From Pyrus communis (taxonomy: Eukaryota; Streptophyta; Magnoliopsida; Rosales; Rosaceae), in contig NC_084819.1 of NCBI RefSeq assembly GCF_963583255.1, positions 2,673,501 to 2,737,500 of the forward strand: a DNA stretch of 64,000 nt, given 5' to 3'. The position numbers and the translations under genes are program-made. The notes beneath the pieces were generated by a model that did not search any database, was not told the origin of the DNA, and worked only from the letters and a program-made list of their open reading frames with translations. Below are positions 48,003 through 58,238 of the stretch, in pieces; within the stretch, counting starts at the first letter, position 1; each line of letters opens with the position of its first letter.

Positions 48003-48300
48003 CCTGCCCAAACCAACCAACTATGCAATTACTCAAATTTCAAACGGAAAGTTGCAGAAGTCAAATTAAAGCAGAAAAATATTGTGAAAATTAATAAAAA
48101 AAAATGTATTGAAATGGTTGAGAGGCAGACCTGAAACCGAAAGAGATGGATGATAGAAGGAAGGAAGAGTCAGTGATGGCGAATGTCGAATGGCGAACGG
48201 CGAGGGTGAGAGTCTCGGTCAGTCCCCACTTCGCCTCTTATCTCTCTGCTGCTGCTGCTGCTGCTGCTGCTACTGCTAGCCTGCTGCGGGTTTTGCCTAT
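48003..48300 (-). promoter_or_regulatory. SAMC 5' leader with CAG repeat and probable leader intron
   Basis: Read on the minus strand, a CAG run (plus-strand CTG, about eight units, 48246-48270) lies in the expected 5' UTR. A donor-like CAG/gtctgcc near 48131 and acceptor TTTGGGCAG near 48003 would splice the leader to the ATG exon. The region is GC-richer than its surroundings, in line with a housekeeping promoter. Confidence 0.5.
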
Positions 48301-48984
48301 GAATTCCCTTCACAGATAAATTATACAGTGATACAGCCCTACCACGTCAGTTGTGGTACTTCCACTCAAAACTTGCCATTTGTACCATTTTTTAACAGCT
48401 GGATTAAATAAAAAATTAAGAAACAAAATGAAAAAAAACAAAAAATCCCCTCCATTAAACGCAGTCGTCCCTGCGTCGTCTTCCCCCATTAAACGCAGCC
48501 GTGTCCCTCCGTCTTCTTGTACAGTTCGCCGGCGAGTGTTGATGATCGCGGTGGCGGATGACACATGAGGACGACAGAAGCGGTGATGATGTAGCAGAGG
48601 AGGGCTCTAAACGACTCCGGAGAGGAGAAGGAAGTAGTTGCAGAGGAAACGAGTGAGTCCAGGGGAGGAAGACGACGCGCCGGGGCCGAGTTCGTCAAAG
48701 AAAAATAACTTTGCGATGCTTCAGAGGCGGTCGTACCATCTGATGCTCGTTTTCTGGGCTTTCAAGCTGTTGAAATCCCACACTTCTATTTACGCAGAGG
48801 AGAGCATGGGAACCATTTGCTGGATGCTGAAGGTGGAATTAGTTTTGAAGGGGGGAGATGATATTGTATGACATTCGAGGTGATATTCCAGGATGGCAGC
48901 CATGGCAGGTGTGAGAGTGGTGGCCGGAGATTTAATTTAAGTTTTTTTATTTTTAATTTCCTTTTTAACAAGGAAAAAACAAAG
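48301..48984. other. Intergenic, no recognised gene
   Basis: Several overlapping frames of 60-85 codons exist on both strands (48310-48971) because the DNA is locally GC-rich (CGTCGTC, GACGACG words). None shows a recognisable domain or convincing exon borders. It could include a remnant of an old insertion. Confidence 0.4.
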
Positions 48985-49555
48985 TGTAAAATGCGGGTTT
49001 AACCTCTGAACTAGTATCCAATGGAAATTGACTCTGAACTATTTTTCTTGTAAGTTAACTTTTTGAATTATTTAAAATCAGCTAATTAACTCTTTGTCAT
49101 TAAATTTTGTCTATAATTCTGTCAAATTCAAGGATAAATTGATCATTTTATCATAAATTCTTATTATCATCAATAAAATTATGACACATAAACACAAAAT
49201 AATGTGTAAAACATAGAGCATAATAAAACATCAAAAACTGAACGTTTATGTAAAGCATACAGCATAATAAGAAAACATAAAAAATAAAAAATAAACGAAC
49301 ATTTACATAACAAGCCATTTCATATTGTCATTACACATTATTTTGTATTTATATGTTATAATTTTATTGGTAGTTATAGTTAACAAATAAGAATTGATGA
49401 TGGAAATACTAATTTGCTCTTGAATTTGACGAAATAGTAGATAGAATCTAGCGATAAGGAGTTAATTGGTTAATTTTTCCAAAAAAAAAAGTTTAAAGAG
49501 TCAGTTTCAATTGGAATAATAGTTTAAGAGGTCAAATAATTGTTTACTAAAACGG
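48985..49555. mobile_element. MITE with long imperfect inverted repeats
   Basis: Left CTCTGAACTAGTATCCAATG then GAAATTGACTC. Reverse-complemented right: CTCTTAAACTATTATTCCAA then TTGAAACTGACTC. The arms are about 60 bp, interior AT-rich, total about 570 bp. Flanks GGAAAAAAC and GGAAAACAT are only partly alike. The layout resembles the MULE MITE at 7152-7678. Confidence 0.5.
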
Positions 49556-49879
49556 AAAACATAGAGAAGGCTTTAAGTTTAGCCGCAAAAAAAATTTGCG
49601 CGGCAAAATTTGAGTGGAATTAGTAGGGGTGAATTTTTTTGCCAAATTGTCATACCAGCCGTGGCAATTGTGCCATACCAAATTTGTGCCAGATGGTAAT
49701 GGTACGATATTGTATCGTACCCAAAATTTTACAGTACGGTATTGTTAATTGATACCATTACCACGGTATTACAGTACTGTACTGAAAATATAATATAATA
49801 TATTATTATATTAACACATATGTATAATATTCCATTGCTTGCTTGATTTGTATAATGAGTATAGAAGATTGAAAAATGT

Positions 49880-50560
49880 TTGCTTGATTTGTATAATGAG
49901 TATATGAGGGGTTATTCTACTACCATTGGGGTTCCATTGGAAGATGTGGAACTAAATAACGAGTCCATAATTCAAGCTTCCGGGGGTGATGAGAACAAAA
50001 TTGAAATGATGAAGGAGCTTATACAAGAAATGAGGGAGCAATGCCTTTTGGAGATATCTAATGAAGTTGATAAGTACTTCGCCACTCCTTATATTATCAA
50101 TGTTGTTGGTGGCTTTGATCTCTTGAATTGGTGGAAATCAAACATCAAATAGTTCCCAATTCTTTCACAAATAGTCAAGGATATATTTACAATCCCCACT
50201 TCTACCGTTTATATTGAAAGTGCATTTAGCCTAGAGTGAAGGATTATGAACCCTTTTAGGGCATCTTAACTCCTAAAATGGTAGAGGCACTGGTGTGTAC
50301 TAATGATTGGTTTATGACGGATGAAGTAAACTTCTACAAGGAACCAACGGAAATATATGCTTCAATTTTATAAGGAAATGGAAGAAGCGGAAACAAGTAA
50401 GATATGCTTTAATTTTTTTAGTAAATTTGTTATTAAATGGTTTTCAACTTTAATTATTCTTGCTACTAATATGTTTTCTTTGTTTGTAATGTAGATTTGA
50501 CACAAGCTCAATCTTCTACAAGTTCAATGCCTCCTCCAAAAACTTCGACATCTCAAACTT
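49880..50560 (+). pseudogene. hAT transposase dimerisation domain (RICESLEEPER-like), broken
   Basis: The plus-strand frame includes EVDKYFATPYI, GGFDLLNWWKSN, then FPILSQIVKDIFTIP, ESAFSLE, MVEALVCTNDWF. This is the hAT C-terminal dimerisation domain, with its conserved W-W and SAFS words. In-frame stops sit at 50150-50152 (between NWWKSNIK and FPILSQ), after ESAFSLE and after NPFRAS. A short intron acceptor TTTGTAATGTAG at about 50494 precedes the last Ser/Thr-rich exon. The N-terminal BED finger and catalytic core are missing. Confidence 0.82.
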
Positions 50561-50934
50561 GAAGAATTGATATATAGATTTTACTTTTTGAAGTTTAGTT
50601 CCAATTTTCATTTGGTTTGAAACTTTAACTTCTATTTGAATTGTTAACTTCTATTTGTTTTGATTCATAACTTCTATTTGAATTGTTAATTCTTCTTGCT
50701 GCTAATATGTTTTCTTTGTTTGTAATGTAGGCTTGACACAAGCTCAATCTTCTACAAGTTCAATGCCTCATCGGAAAGCTTTTGACGTCTCAAACTTGAA
50801 GAATTGATATATGGATTTTACATTGTGAAGTTTAGTTCCAATTTTCATTTGGTTTGAAACTTTAACTTTTATTTGGATTGTTAACTTCTATTTGTTTTGG
50901 TTCGTAACTTTTATTTGGATTGTAAGCTTAATTT
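50461..50934. repeat. 237-bp tandem duplication of the hAT 3' exon region
   Basis: TGCTACTAATATGTTTTCTT at 50461 recurs as TGCTGCTAATATGTTTTCTT at 50698, and both copies continue through TTGTAATGTAG, GACACAAGCTCAATCTTC and GTTTAGTTCCAATTTTCATT. Each copy keeps its own intron acceptor and final exon. Confidence 0.85.
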
Positions 50935-51416
50935 TTATTATGAATCTTGATGTATCATTTGAATTATTGTGTGTGTGTGTGAATTGTGAATAATGAATAA
51001 TAAATGAATTTAGGCTACAATGAATGAGATAAAGGTACAAAAAAAAAGTTTTGCCCTTGAATTGGGTTAAAAAAACAAAAACACATTTTGTCCCAAAATA
51101 AGGTGGCAATTACCATTGTCATACTATGTCAATCGAACTATTTGGCAATACCGAACTTAAGTATACCAAAAATTTGGTACAATAATAGTAATAAATTTTG
51201 TCATACCGAAGATTTGATACGAGAATTTTGATACGATAACCATACCAAACCCATCCTTAGAAGTACTAAAAAGCAACTGATGTATAACTGTATCACTAGA
51301 TAATTTCTCCCATTAGTGTAAAATGTGAAAATTAAAAATTTGTGGCACATTTTACAAATCACTTCAAATGTCGAGGGTGTGAGATGTAATTAGCCATTTT
51401 ATTTATATAACCGCAC

Positions 51417-51434
51417 AAAACCCTAAACCCTGAC
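51417..51434 (+). promoter_or_regulatory. Telo-box motif upstream of the FAM136A-like gene
   Basis: AAAACCCTAAACCCTGAC lies about 75 bases before the ATG at 51508. AAACCCTA telo-boxes near start sites are typical of plant genes for translation and mitochondrial biogenesis. Confidence 0.5.
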
Positions 51435-51507
51435 TAGGTCGCTCTAATCTCATATAGCTCACACCACCCGAATCCCCGAAGGAATTGAGAAGGAGAGGGA
51501 GAGGAAG

Positions 51508-53262
51508 ATGAATCACATAGCAGCAATGGAAGAGCAACTGGTATCGGAGAGAATAAAGCAAAAGCTAAACGAAGTAAATGTCGCTGCCCAGACCCAACTC
51601 TCCACCATCCAAGACCATGTCAATTTCACCCTTCAGGTATAGATGCATCTTCCGGTGTTTGATTCTTTTGCTTTTTTTTTTTTTTTTTTTTGGAGTTTTT
51701 GGTTGATCTTGTGATATATTTTTGTGTGTATTTGTAAAGGTTTCATATAATATACATATGTGTGTGTGTGTGTGATTGATGGGTATGGATTTCACAGAAT
51801 TACTGCATTGTCGGCTGCTTGGTTTTGAGAAAATTTTGTAAAATATGAAAAATATGATTATGGTATTGTTACTGGGCTCTGTTTGGTTGCTCAGAAAATG
51901 CAAAGGGAAAATTAAGTCAAAGAAGTTAGCTACTTTGATAATTGATGCTAGAGAAAACAGTCATTTAATTCAAGTGTGCAGTTATTGTTCGGGGCTTAGT
52001 TTTTTTATTCGTTTATAATTTTTGTAGATTTTATTTTTTGAATTTGCATACCAGATATAAAGCCAATAATTGATTTTTTTTTTTTTTTTTTTTTAAGATT
52101 ATAATTTACTTGTTGATTGATATGGTTTTGAAGCCTGGGATGCAATGCAAACTTGGTGATTCTCCTTACTTATATATCACTTTATGTAGTAATTTTTCAG
52201 CTAAAATTTTGATGACGACCTTTTGCAGCAAGCGTACTTCAAGTGTGCGCACGAGTGTTTTGATAGGAGACGAAGTCAGCAAGACATAAGCAATTGTGTC
52301 GAAAATTGCAGTGTTCCTGTTGTCAGAGCTCAAGAGGGAGTTGAGAATGAGATGGCCAAGTTTCAAGTAAGTTCTTCTTGCTTTTCCCATGTCTCTTTCG
52401 GTGGTTAAAATTCCTTATGTGTTCCCCCTTTTCTAGTTGAACTGTCAGATGTTTTGTGTGATGAAGATTGAAAACAAAAGCTAGTGTAGTGCCATTTGCC
52501 CGAGTTACACATAAAACCCAAGAAGGCACTAGACCACTTTACTGTGTAACTCACCCCTTGCTTCTCCCACCATCACAAGTGCTTCTCCTCCATGGAAATC
52601 GCTTACAGAATTGAAAATCGAAATGGCTCACACCAAGCCGCAAGAGCTTTTCTGCATAGAAATTGCTCAGGCCAAACCACAAGAGCTTGTCCCACTCACA
52701 AGATTTGTTTTCTTTTCTTTCTAATAAATGGGTTTCACCATTTCCATGACCAAAAGAATATAAATTAACTACGCTAACCTCTTCGGGTTGTTCTCAGCCT
52801 AATAAGAAAACCCAGTATGGTGTGTTTTTATGATATATGTATTTTACTGATTTTACTTTTGAAGACGGAGTTACGATTTTGTTTCTCCTATTTTATGAGC
52901 TTTTGGTTCTTGGAGGAGATTCTACTTTGTGAGCTAGATGCTTTTCTGCTATGATCTGTGAAACCAATGTTAATCTGGTAGACTCTGGAAGCACAAGGAG
53001 GAAGCTCTTGTGGTGATTGTCTGCTGTTTCTTGGGTTTTGTAAATGGGGTCCAAATTAGGCGTATGACCATTAGTTTTTATCTTAACTCATCAACACACA
53101 AGGCATCTAATGGTTCAAATTATCCTAATTGAATCCGAAAGGCATACCCTCCTCCATTGACCTGTACATATATAATGTGTGTGTGACTTTGTGTGGCCAC
53201 ACACGTCGGTCCTATGGTTTGATTTCTTGATCCAGTGAGATGATATCTTGTTTGATACAGAC

Positions 53263-53304
<42 letters not shown>

Positions 53305-54807
53305 TTAGATGCAACCCCATCTGTATGTTCTCACTGTATCTCTCAACCCTCCTGATGTAATTCAATAAGGGGATGTCCCCATAAGTTAACAGTCAATGTA
53401 CTATGTTTCCATCTTTGCTTCCGTAAGCTCTAAAACCTTATCAATTACTGGGATGCAAAATGTCGAAGTTACCTTGGAAGTCCAACGTAGTGTGTTAAAA
53501 AATGTTAAAAGCTTACCGTGTGTGCAACTGAATAACATGTTTCAATTACTCAATTTCAGGATTTTTAAGGTTTTTGTAGGTCCACATTGTCCATTCATGA
53601 GAACTTTATATAAACAGTCGGAGGATTCTTTTTGTGGTTATCGGCTTCCAGAGCTATGTTTCTTCCCTTATAACTAACTCTTCAAGGTGATAATAGTTTT
53701 TTCGAAGGCTCGTTTCTATCCTAATAACATTGTTTGAAACCATAATGTGGTACGGCCCCATGATTCACATGGAAAGATGGTTACTAAATTTCTAATACAC
53801 TACAAAGTTGCAGGCTTTAACTTAGTTGAGGAGTTAACAACAAAATAAGGAACCAAGTGGCTTGTAGAAACCATTGCTATCTTGTAACGCTTAGAAGTAC
53901 AGAAAAGCTACCAACTCAGCCTTTCACATCTAAAACAGAAATGAGAAGAGGGCCAAGATAATATGCAAATATAAATTATAAGAGTCTCCAAGATTTTGGC
54001 TTGAATATAAGTTGATGCTTCTTTGACCACTATTAGAAGTTGTGTCATAAGCAAGAATTCTATAAGAATGAGATAGCCTTGCCAGTTTGCCTCTGCTTCC
54101 TTTAGGTTGATATTTAAGTTGTACTGTGAAACACACTCATGGATATGACGGAAGGTAACAGTGCATTTATGACAATGAAGAAAACAAGCACATTAACAGT
54201 AGTTCACTTACGATGTATGCTTCTTCGGATAGAGTAAGATGTTGACCACGGTTGTTTCAGTGGCAATCAACTTGTGGATTTGAATGTTCATTTCTGACGT
54301 AAAACGAGTATTAGGGTGGTAACAGCAATAGCTGTGGCAGTTATTGATGCAAGGGGAGTATGCAGTGTTTGGTTCTGATAGTGATAGTAGCATAGGTAGA
54401 TATTATTAGTAATGTTTCTTAATTGAGGACATAATTGTGATTTGCTGTAACATCCACTTGTAAGCAGAGTTTTTTTTCGTTCAGATGCATGTCAAGTTTG
54501 TTGTATGACTATGCGTGCGAAAGAGCTCTTTATGTTTAAACTTGTGTTTTTTGTATGCATAGCGAATATGTTTTCAGGCTGTCATCTAGCAAACTACTTA
54601 TGAAAATTCTTGTACCGAATGCAGGAGAGGTTAAGTAGGGCACTGATGGTCTGTCAGGACAAGTTCGAGGCAGCTAAGCAACAAAGGGTCACAACCAATT
54701 CACTCAACAATTTGGAGTCATGTGTTGAACAGGCAACCCAAGATAGCATACAGACGCTGCCACATCTTGCTGAAAGACTGAAGGCTTCCTTCGGGATCAA
54801 CCATTAA
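51508..54807 (+). CDS. FAM136A: FAM136A-like (DUF842) twin-CX3C mitochondrial protein
   Basis: Three exons join in frame to 149 residues: 51508-51636, 52229-52366, 54625-54807. The diagnostic feature is a pair of CX3C motifs, CAHEC (49-53) and CVENC (66-70), as in small intermembrane-space proteins of the FAM136A/DUF842 family. Further cysteines lie at about 99 (VCQDKFE) and 122 (LESCVEQ). The N-terminal half is an amphipathic helix with no cleavable signal. Known human FAM136A is mitochondrial; a role for the plant protein is not established. The second intron (52367-54624) is 2.26 kb and holds a TG microsatellite but no recognised gene. Start chosen at the ATG before NHIAAMEEQ; a second ATG five codons on is possible. 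Confidence 0.9.
53271..53296. repeat. GT microsatellite in intron 2 of the FAM136A-like gene
   Basis: About 13 perfect GT units flanked by TATA stretches. Confidence 0.9.
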
Positions 54808-55211
54808 GTCGAAGGAGTCGTGATAATTGTTTTTCTAAAGTACCCCTCTATTATTCCATTAACTTACCTACTAAGCCCGTGATAATCGATAAATGTCGAA
54901 TTTCTTTATGCTGGAAGGCAAAGTAACTGTCCTGTACTTTCTGCCATAAGTGCTAAATTATCGGTTAGCAATTGACGTTTTTGTAACGATGAGGAAATGA
55001 TTTGGTGGAACTCAAGAGGCATATGAATCTGCAAAAAATAATTGGCTGGAATTTCCCATCCACTGTGAAGTATACAAAATTATTGTGATCCAATGCACAA
55101 CACCGACATGCTTGTGATATATACCGTCTGCACCCTTAGTACAACGCATGCACAAATCTTTTGTGTAAGTCGTTGCAACTTGCAAGGGAAAGGACCCTAT
55201 AAGGCTATAAC
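54808..55211. other. 3' flank of the FAM136A-like gene
   Basis: Probably 3' UTR for the first 150-200 bases, then unique-looking DNA. No gene recognised. Confidence 0.4.
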
Positions 55212-55659
55212 CAGTGACGGATCCCCAAAATATTATTGGGGGAGGGGGCGGTCGGTAAGAACAGCGTAGGGCGCAAAGTTTTGTGGACGAAATGACGTGC
55301 AAATTGACATTTCATCGACTTGGTAGGCTTGAGGTCATTTGTCAAGTCATATTGCAGATCTGTCGACATATGTCAACGACTTTCGAGCGAGCATATTGAT
55401 AGGCATCAATAGCTTTTGAGCAAGCATGCCGGCATATGCCAAAGAGTGAGTCTATCGACATATGCCCATAGCAACGCATACAAAGGCATGAAGCTAGCAA
55501 CTATCATGCCCAGTGCCCATGGAAGCAATTCATCGAGCAGTTGGAGAGCATCTCAGATTTCCCGAGGGTATTGCCCAACTCTTCCATGGAAGATTTTTGA
55601 GCTTTTGGGGGCCGAGGGAGTCAGCTAACCCACCTTACCCCAAAGTGGATCCGTCCCTG
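55212..55659. mobile_element. hAT-like MITE ending CAGKGACGGATCC
   Basis: The left end is CAGTGACGGATCCCCAAAA; the right end reverse-complemented is CAGGGACGGATCCACTTTGG. Flanking 8-mers GCTATAAC (55204-55211) and CCTGTAAC (55660-55667) agree at six positions. The interior repeats words such as CGACATATG and GGCATATGCC. 448 bp, no transposase. The frame at 55416-55628 lies inside it. Confidence 0.6.
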
Positions 55660-56351
55660 CCTGTAACACCATGCTGGTATGCTAAATAGAAAGAAAAAAA
55701 ATTATGATAAAAGCATAAGAAACAATACACAAATTAATGTATAATCTTGGTGAAGAACATTGCATATTCATTTGAAAAATGAATGGAAGGCTGCAATGGT
55801 GTCTTCCAGCAGCAATAATGTTCCATTAGTTACTAAATAGTCAGGATTCAGAACAGATTCTGTTAACCATGAATTATAACTAATAATTAACCACCATTAA
55901 TTATTGCTACTTGTATGTTGTATTCTTTAGTGCTTAACCAAGTGCAGTTGCATTATAAGATCGATGCAACCCATCTGCTTTGTGGGACAAGGTTTTGTAT
56001 TCCTTGGTCTAAAAAGATTTTCTCAGTTGCCAAACACAGTTCAATAAACGATGCAATAACAACCAGTTAAGTAAATAAATCTGTGAAAAAAAACTGAAAA
56101 CAGATCATAGATCATGTAAGAATTATGGGTTATTTCTGCAAAGTGCTAACAAAGAAGGATCAGTCGATCATCAACCGATCAAATCAGCAGAAAAAGTTTA
56201 ATAAACCGAAAGGAAATAAAGAAAGCAGGATTGAATAACTATATAATTATATACCTGTACTGTTAAGCATAGGAGAGCCTCGGTCCAGATTCCGAACAAA
56301 ACCCCTTGAGAAACCCCGAGTTTTTGCCTATCTCAATTCGATTTAGCCACT

Positions 56352-56505
56352 TAGTATTACGGTCTAGTGATATTCTTCTTCATTTGTAAGTAAGAAGTTT
56401 TAGGTTCGATTATCGTCAAAGGCGAATATGAATCACATTATTGCTACCCCATTGTGAGGTTAAGCCCACCCCTTCCCATAGCTTAGATAATATTATTTGG
56501 TCAAA
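56352..56505 (+). mobile_element. tRNA-derived SINE, second copy
   Basis: TAGTGATATTCTTCTTCATT, AGGTTCGATTATCGTCAAAG, CACATTATTGCTACCCCATT and AGATAATATTATTTGGT match in order the SINE at 10440-10626, with scattered substitutions and a short A-rich end. The B-box (GGTTCGATTATC) is better preserved here. Confidence 0.75.
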
Positions 56506-57486
56506 AAACAACAATCGATTTGAGGGTTTTGCGTGAAGCTGGTATATAATGTGATGAAGTATGCAGTTGGTGGAGCAACACGTGTTCCAGCCTGTGGGCC
56601 ACATTTTGGCCCGCAAGCATTCCATCGGTTGAAAGAAGGCAAGAGCAAGGCTCAAAAGATGTCCTCTAAGATCATTTCCAAAATATATGTCAAAGCTTAG
56701 GTGAAATTTCATGTAATCAAATTTGAAGGTATGAGTGAGCTCCAATTGACATATGAGAAAATCTAATGTCAATTTTTTTTAATTATTTTATTATGTGGAT
56801 CTCATTAATACATTAATTATAGATCTTGAAAAATGTGCTTTAATTAATTAATTTTTAAAATGGATCCTACAAATATCATTTATCATAAAGAAACATATCG
56901 GTTGGAAAAAGAAAAAATCTGACATTGTCACATCAGCCATCAAATTAACATATTTGGAGATGCTCTAACCCATAAACCACTTTCCTGTCTAATTTGGCAA
57001 GGGCAAGTGGTCGCCATTCAAAGCATGTGTAAATGCCCGAGCAAAAGAAGCCCGGCCTTACTCCTGCGGGCAAGCCGGCGTTAGCTACAATTTTTATTTC
57101 TTTATTTTTTTATTTTTTTTTATTTTTATCAGGAGCGTGTAACACACATGCAGAAAAGGATGGCAGCCAACAACTTCTGCAGGGGTGGGCAAGACAAGAA
57201 TAAGCAAATGCGAGAAAAAAAGAGAGTTAAATAGGTAAGAAAGGCTAGAGGAGAAGGATCATGATACCATGCCTCGACACCTCAATCATGTCTCTTGATT
57301 TAAAATGGTTTTCGAAAAGCAAAAAAAATTGAGTCACGAGAAGAAGGGTTTTCATAGTATATAAGAAAGTTCCAAATGTTTTAAGAAAAGACAGATCGAG
57401 CCACACTGATTTTATTTCCTAGGTTAAATGCTATTAAAAAAATGATTATTTCAATTTGGTAGTTGGTTATTTTGTTAAGTGAGTTC

Positions 57487-57835
57487 TTAGAGCATCTTCA
57501 AAGTTGGCATCAAATTCAAAACATCAAATTTTAATTTGATAGCTAACTTGGCAATTTGACATATTGTTAATATTTTCATTCCACCTGATATGCCAAAATT
57601 TATTGCTTCATTTATGTTTTTTAAACAAAAATAATAAAAGTTGGATTGTTGTTGTTTAAAAATAATAAAATAATACCTAAATATGCTAGCATTTAAGGTA
57701 ATACAAGTGAAATGCCTTTGGAAATAACAAAAATCAAATTTGAAGGCAGCTTCAGATTTGACATCTATTTATTCATGTCAGCTGCTTAACGTTCTTTTCC
57801 ATGTCATATTTGACATCATATTTGGAGTAAATGAT
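57487..57835. mobile_element. Possible MITE of the GAGCATCTTCAAA type
   Basis: The left side AGAGCATCTTCAAAGTTGGC and the reverse-complemented right side TTACTCCAAATATGATGTCA share CTYCAAA and TGTCAAAT words as a weak inverted repeat. Similar TTTGGAGATGCTCTAA words at 56950-56965 suggest a second, decayed end nearby. Borders uncertain. Confidence 0.35.
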
Positions 57836-58192
57836 ATGTTCATTTATTACTATTATATGTTTATATGACAATTTTAACGTATCTTTTGAAAATTGCCTTA
57901 ACCTTTTCTTAAACTTTGAAATAGTATATTGGAATCAGACAATCGTTTTATTATCGACGCTACTTTTTATTCTTGAATCAAGAGATTCTCCGTATTGTTA
58001 AAGGCAGAGTTTTCTTACGCAGTCGATTCGGCTTTAAAGAAAGCGTGAGGAGTACTTCCGGTGACGTGTCACAATCTGGAGCTTTAAATCAGCTTTGCAT
58101 GGAATGAACGGCTGGGATAGAGAAGAGAGGAGACAATCCGGATCCCCTCTGTAAAACCCACACTCTAGAGCTTCACCACCATCGCCGCTCTC

Positions 58193-58202
58193 AAAACCCT
58201 AG
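58193..58202 (+). promoter_or_regulatory. Telo-box motif in the isoleucyl-tRNA synthetase leader
   Basis: AAAACCCTAG lies 36 bases before the ATG at 58239, a motif frequent in plant translation genes. The leader around it is pyrimidine-rich. Confidence 0.5.
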
Positions 58203-58238
58203 ATCATCTCCCTCTCCGCCCTCATCTTCAACTCTGCC

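Larger units (their letters stand above)
49624..51259 (+). mobile_element. Dead hAT transposon with transposase C-terminus
   Basis: The left terminus is TAGGGGTGAATTT; the right terminus reverse-complemented is TAAGGATGGGTTT. Subterminal regions on both sides are rich in GGTAT/ATACC palindromes (49650-49770 and 51100-51250). The interior encodes the hAT dimerisation domain on the plus strand. No clear 8-bp duplication (GGAATTAG versus GAAGTACT), so the borders are approximate. Confidence 0.65.
55668..58192. other. Intergenic stretch before isoleucyl-tRNA synthetase
   Basis: No gene recognised. It includes the SINE at 56352-56505, a GC-richer patch with GCCCGGCC/CCGGC words (57000-57080) and a possible MITE (57487-57835). 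The 118-codon minus-strand frame at 56416-56772 overlaps the SINE and has no domain resemblance. Confidence 0.5.

Noticed and set aside
48301..48971. Possible small gene upstream of SAMC
   Set aside because: Several mutually overlapping frames due to local GC richness; no consistent exon model.
56416..56772. 118-codon minus-strand frame
   Set aside because: Overlaps the SINE antisense and has no domain resemblance.
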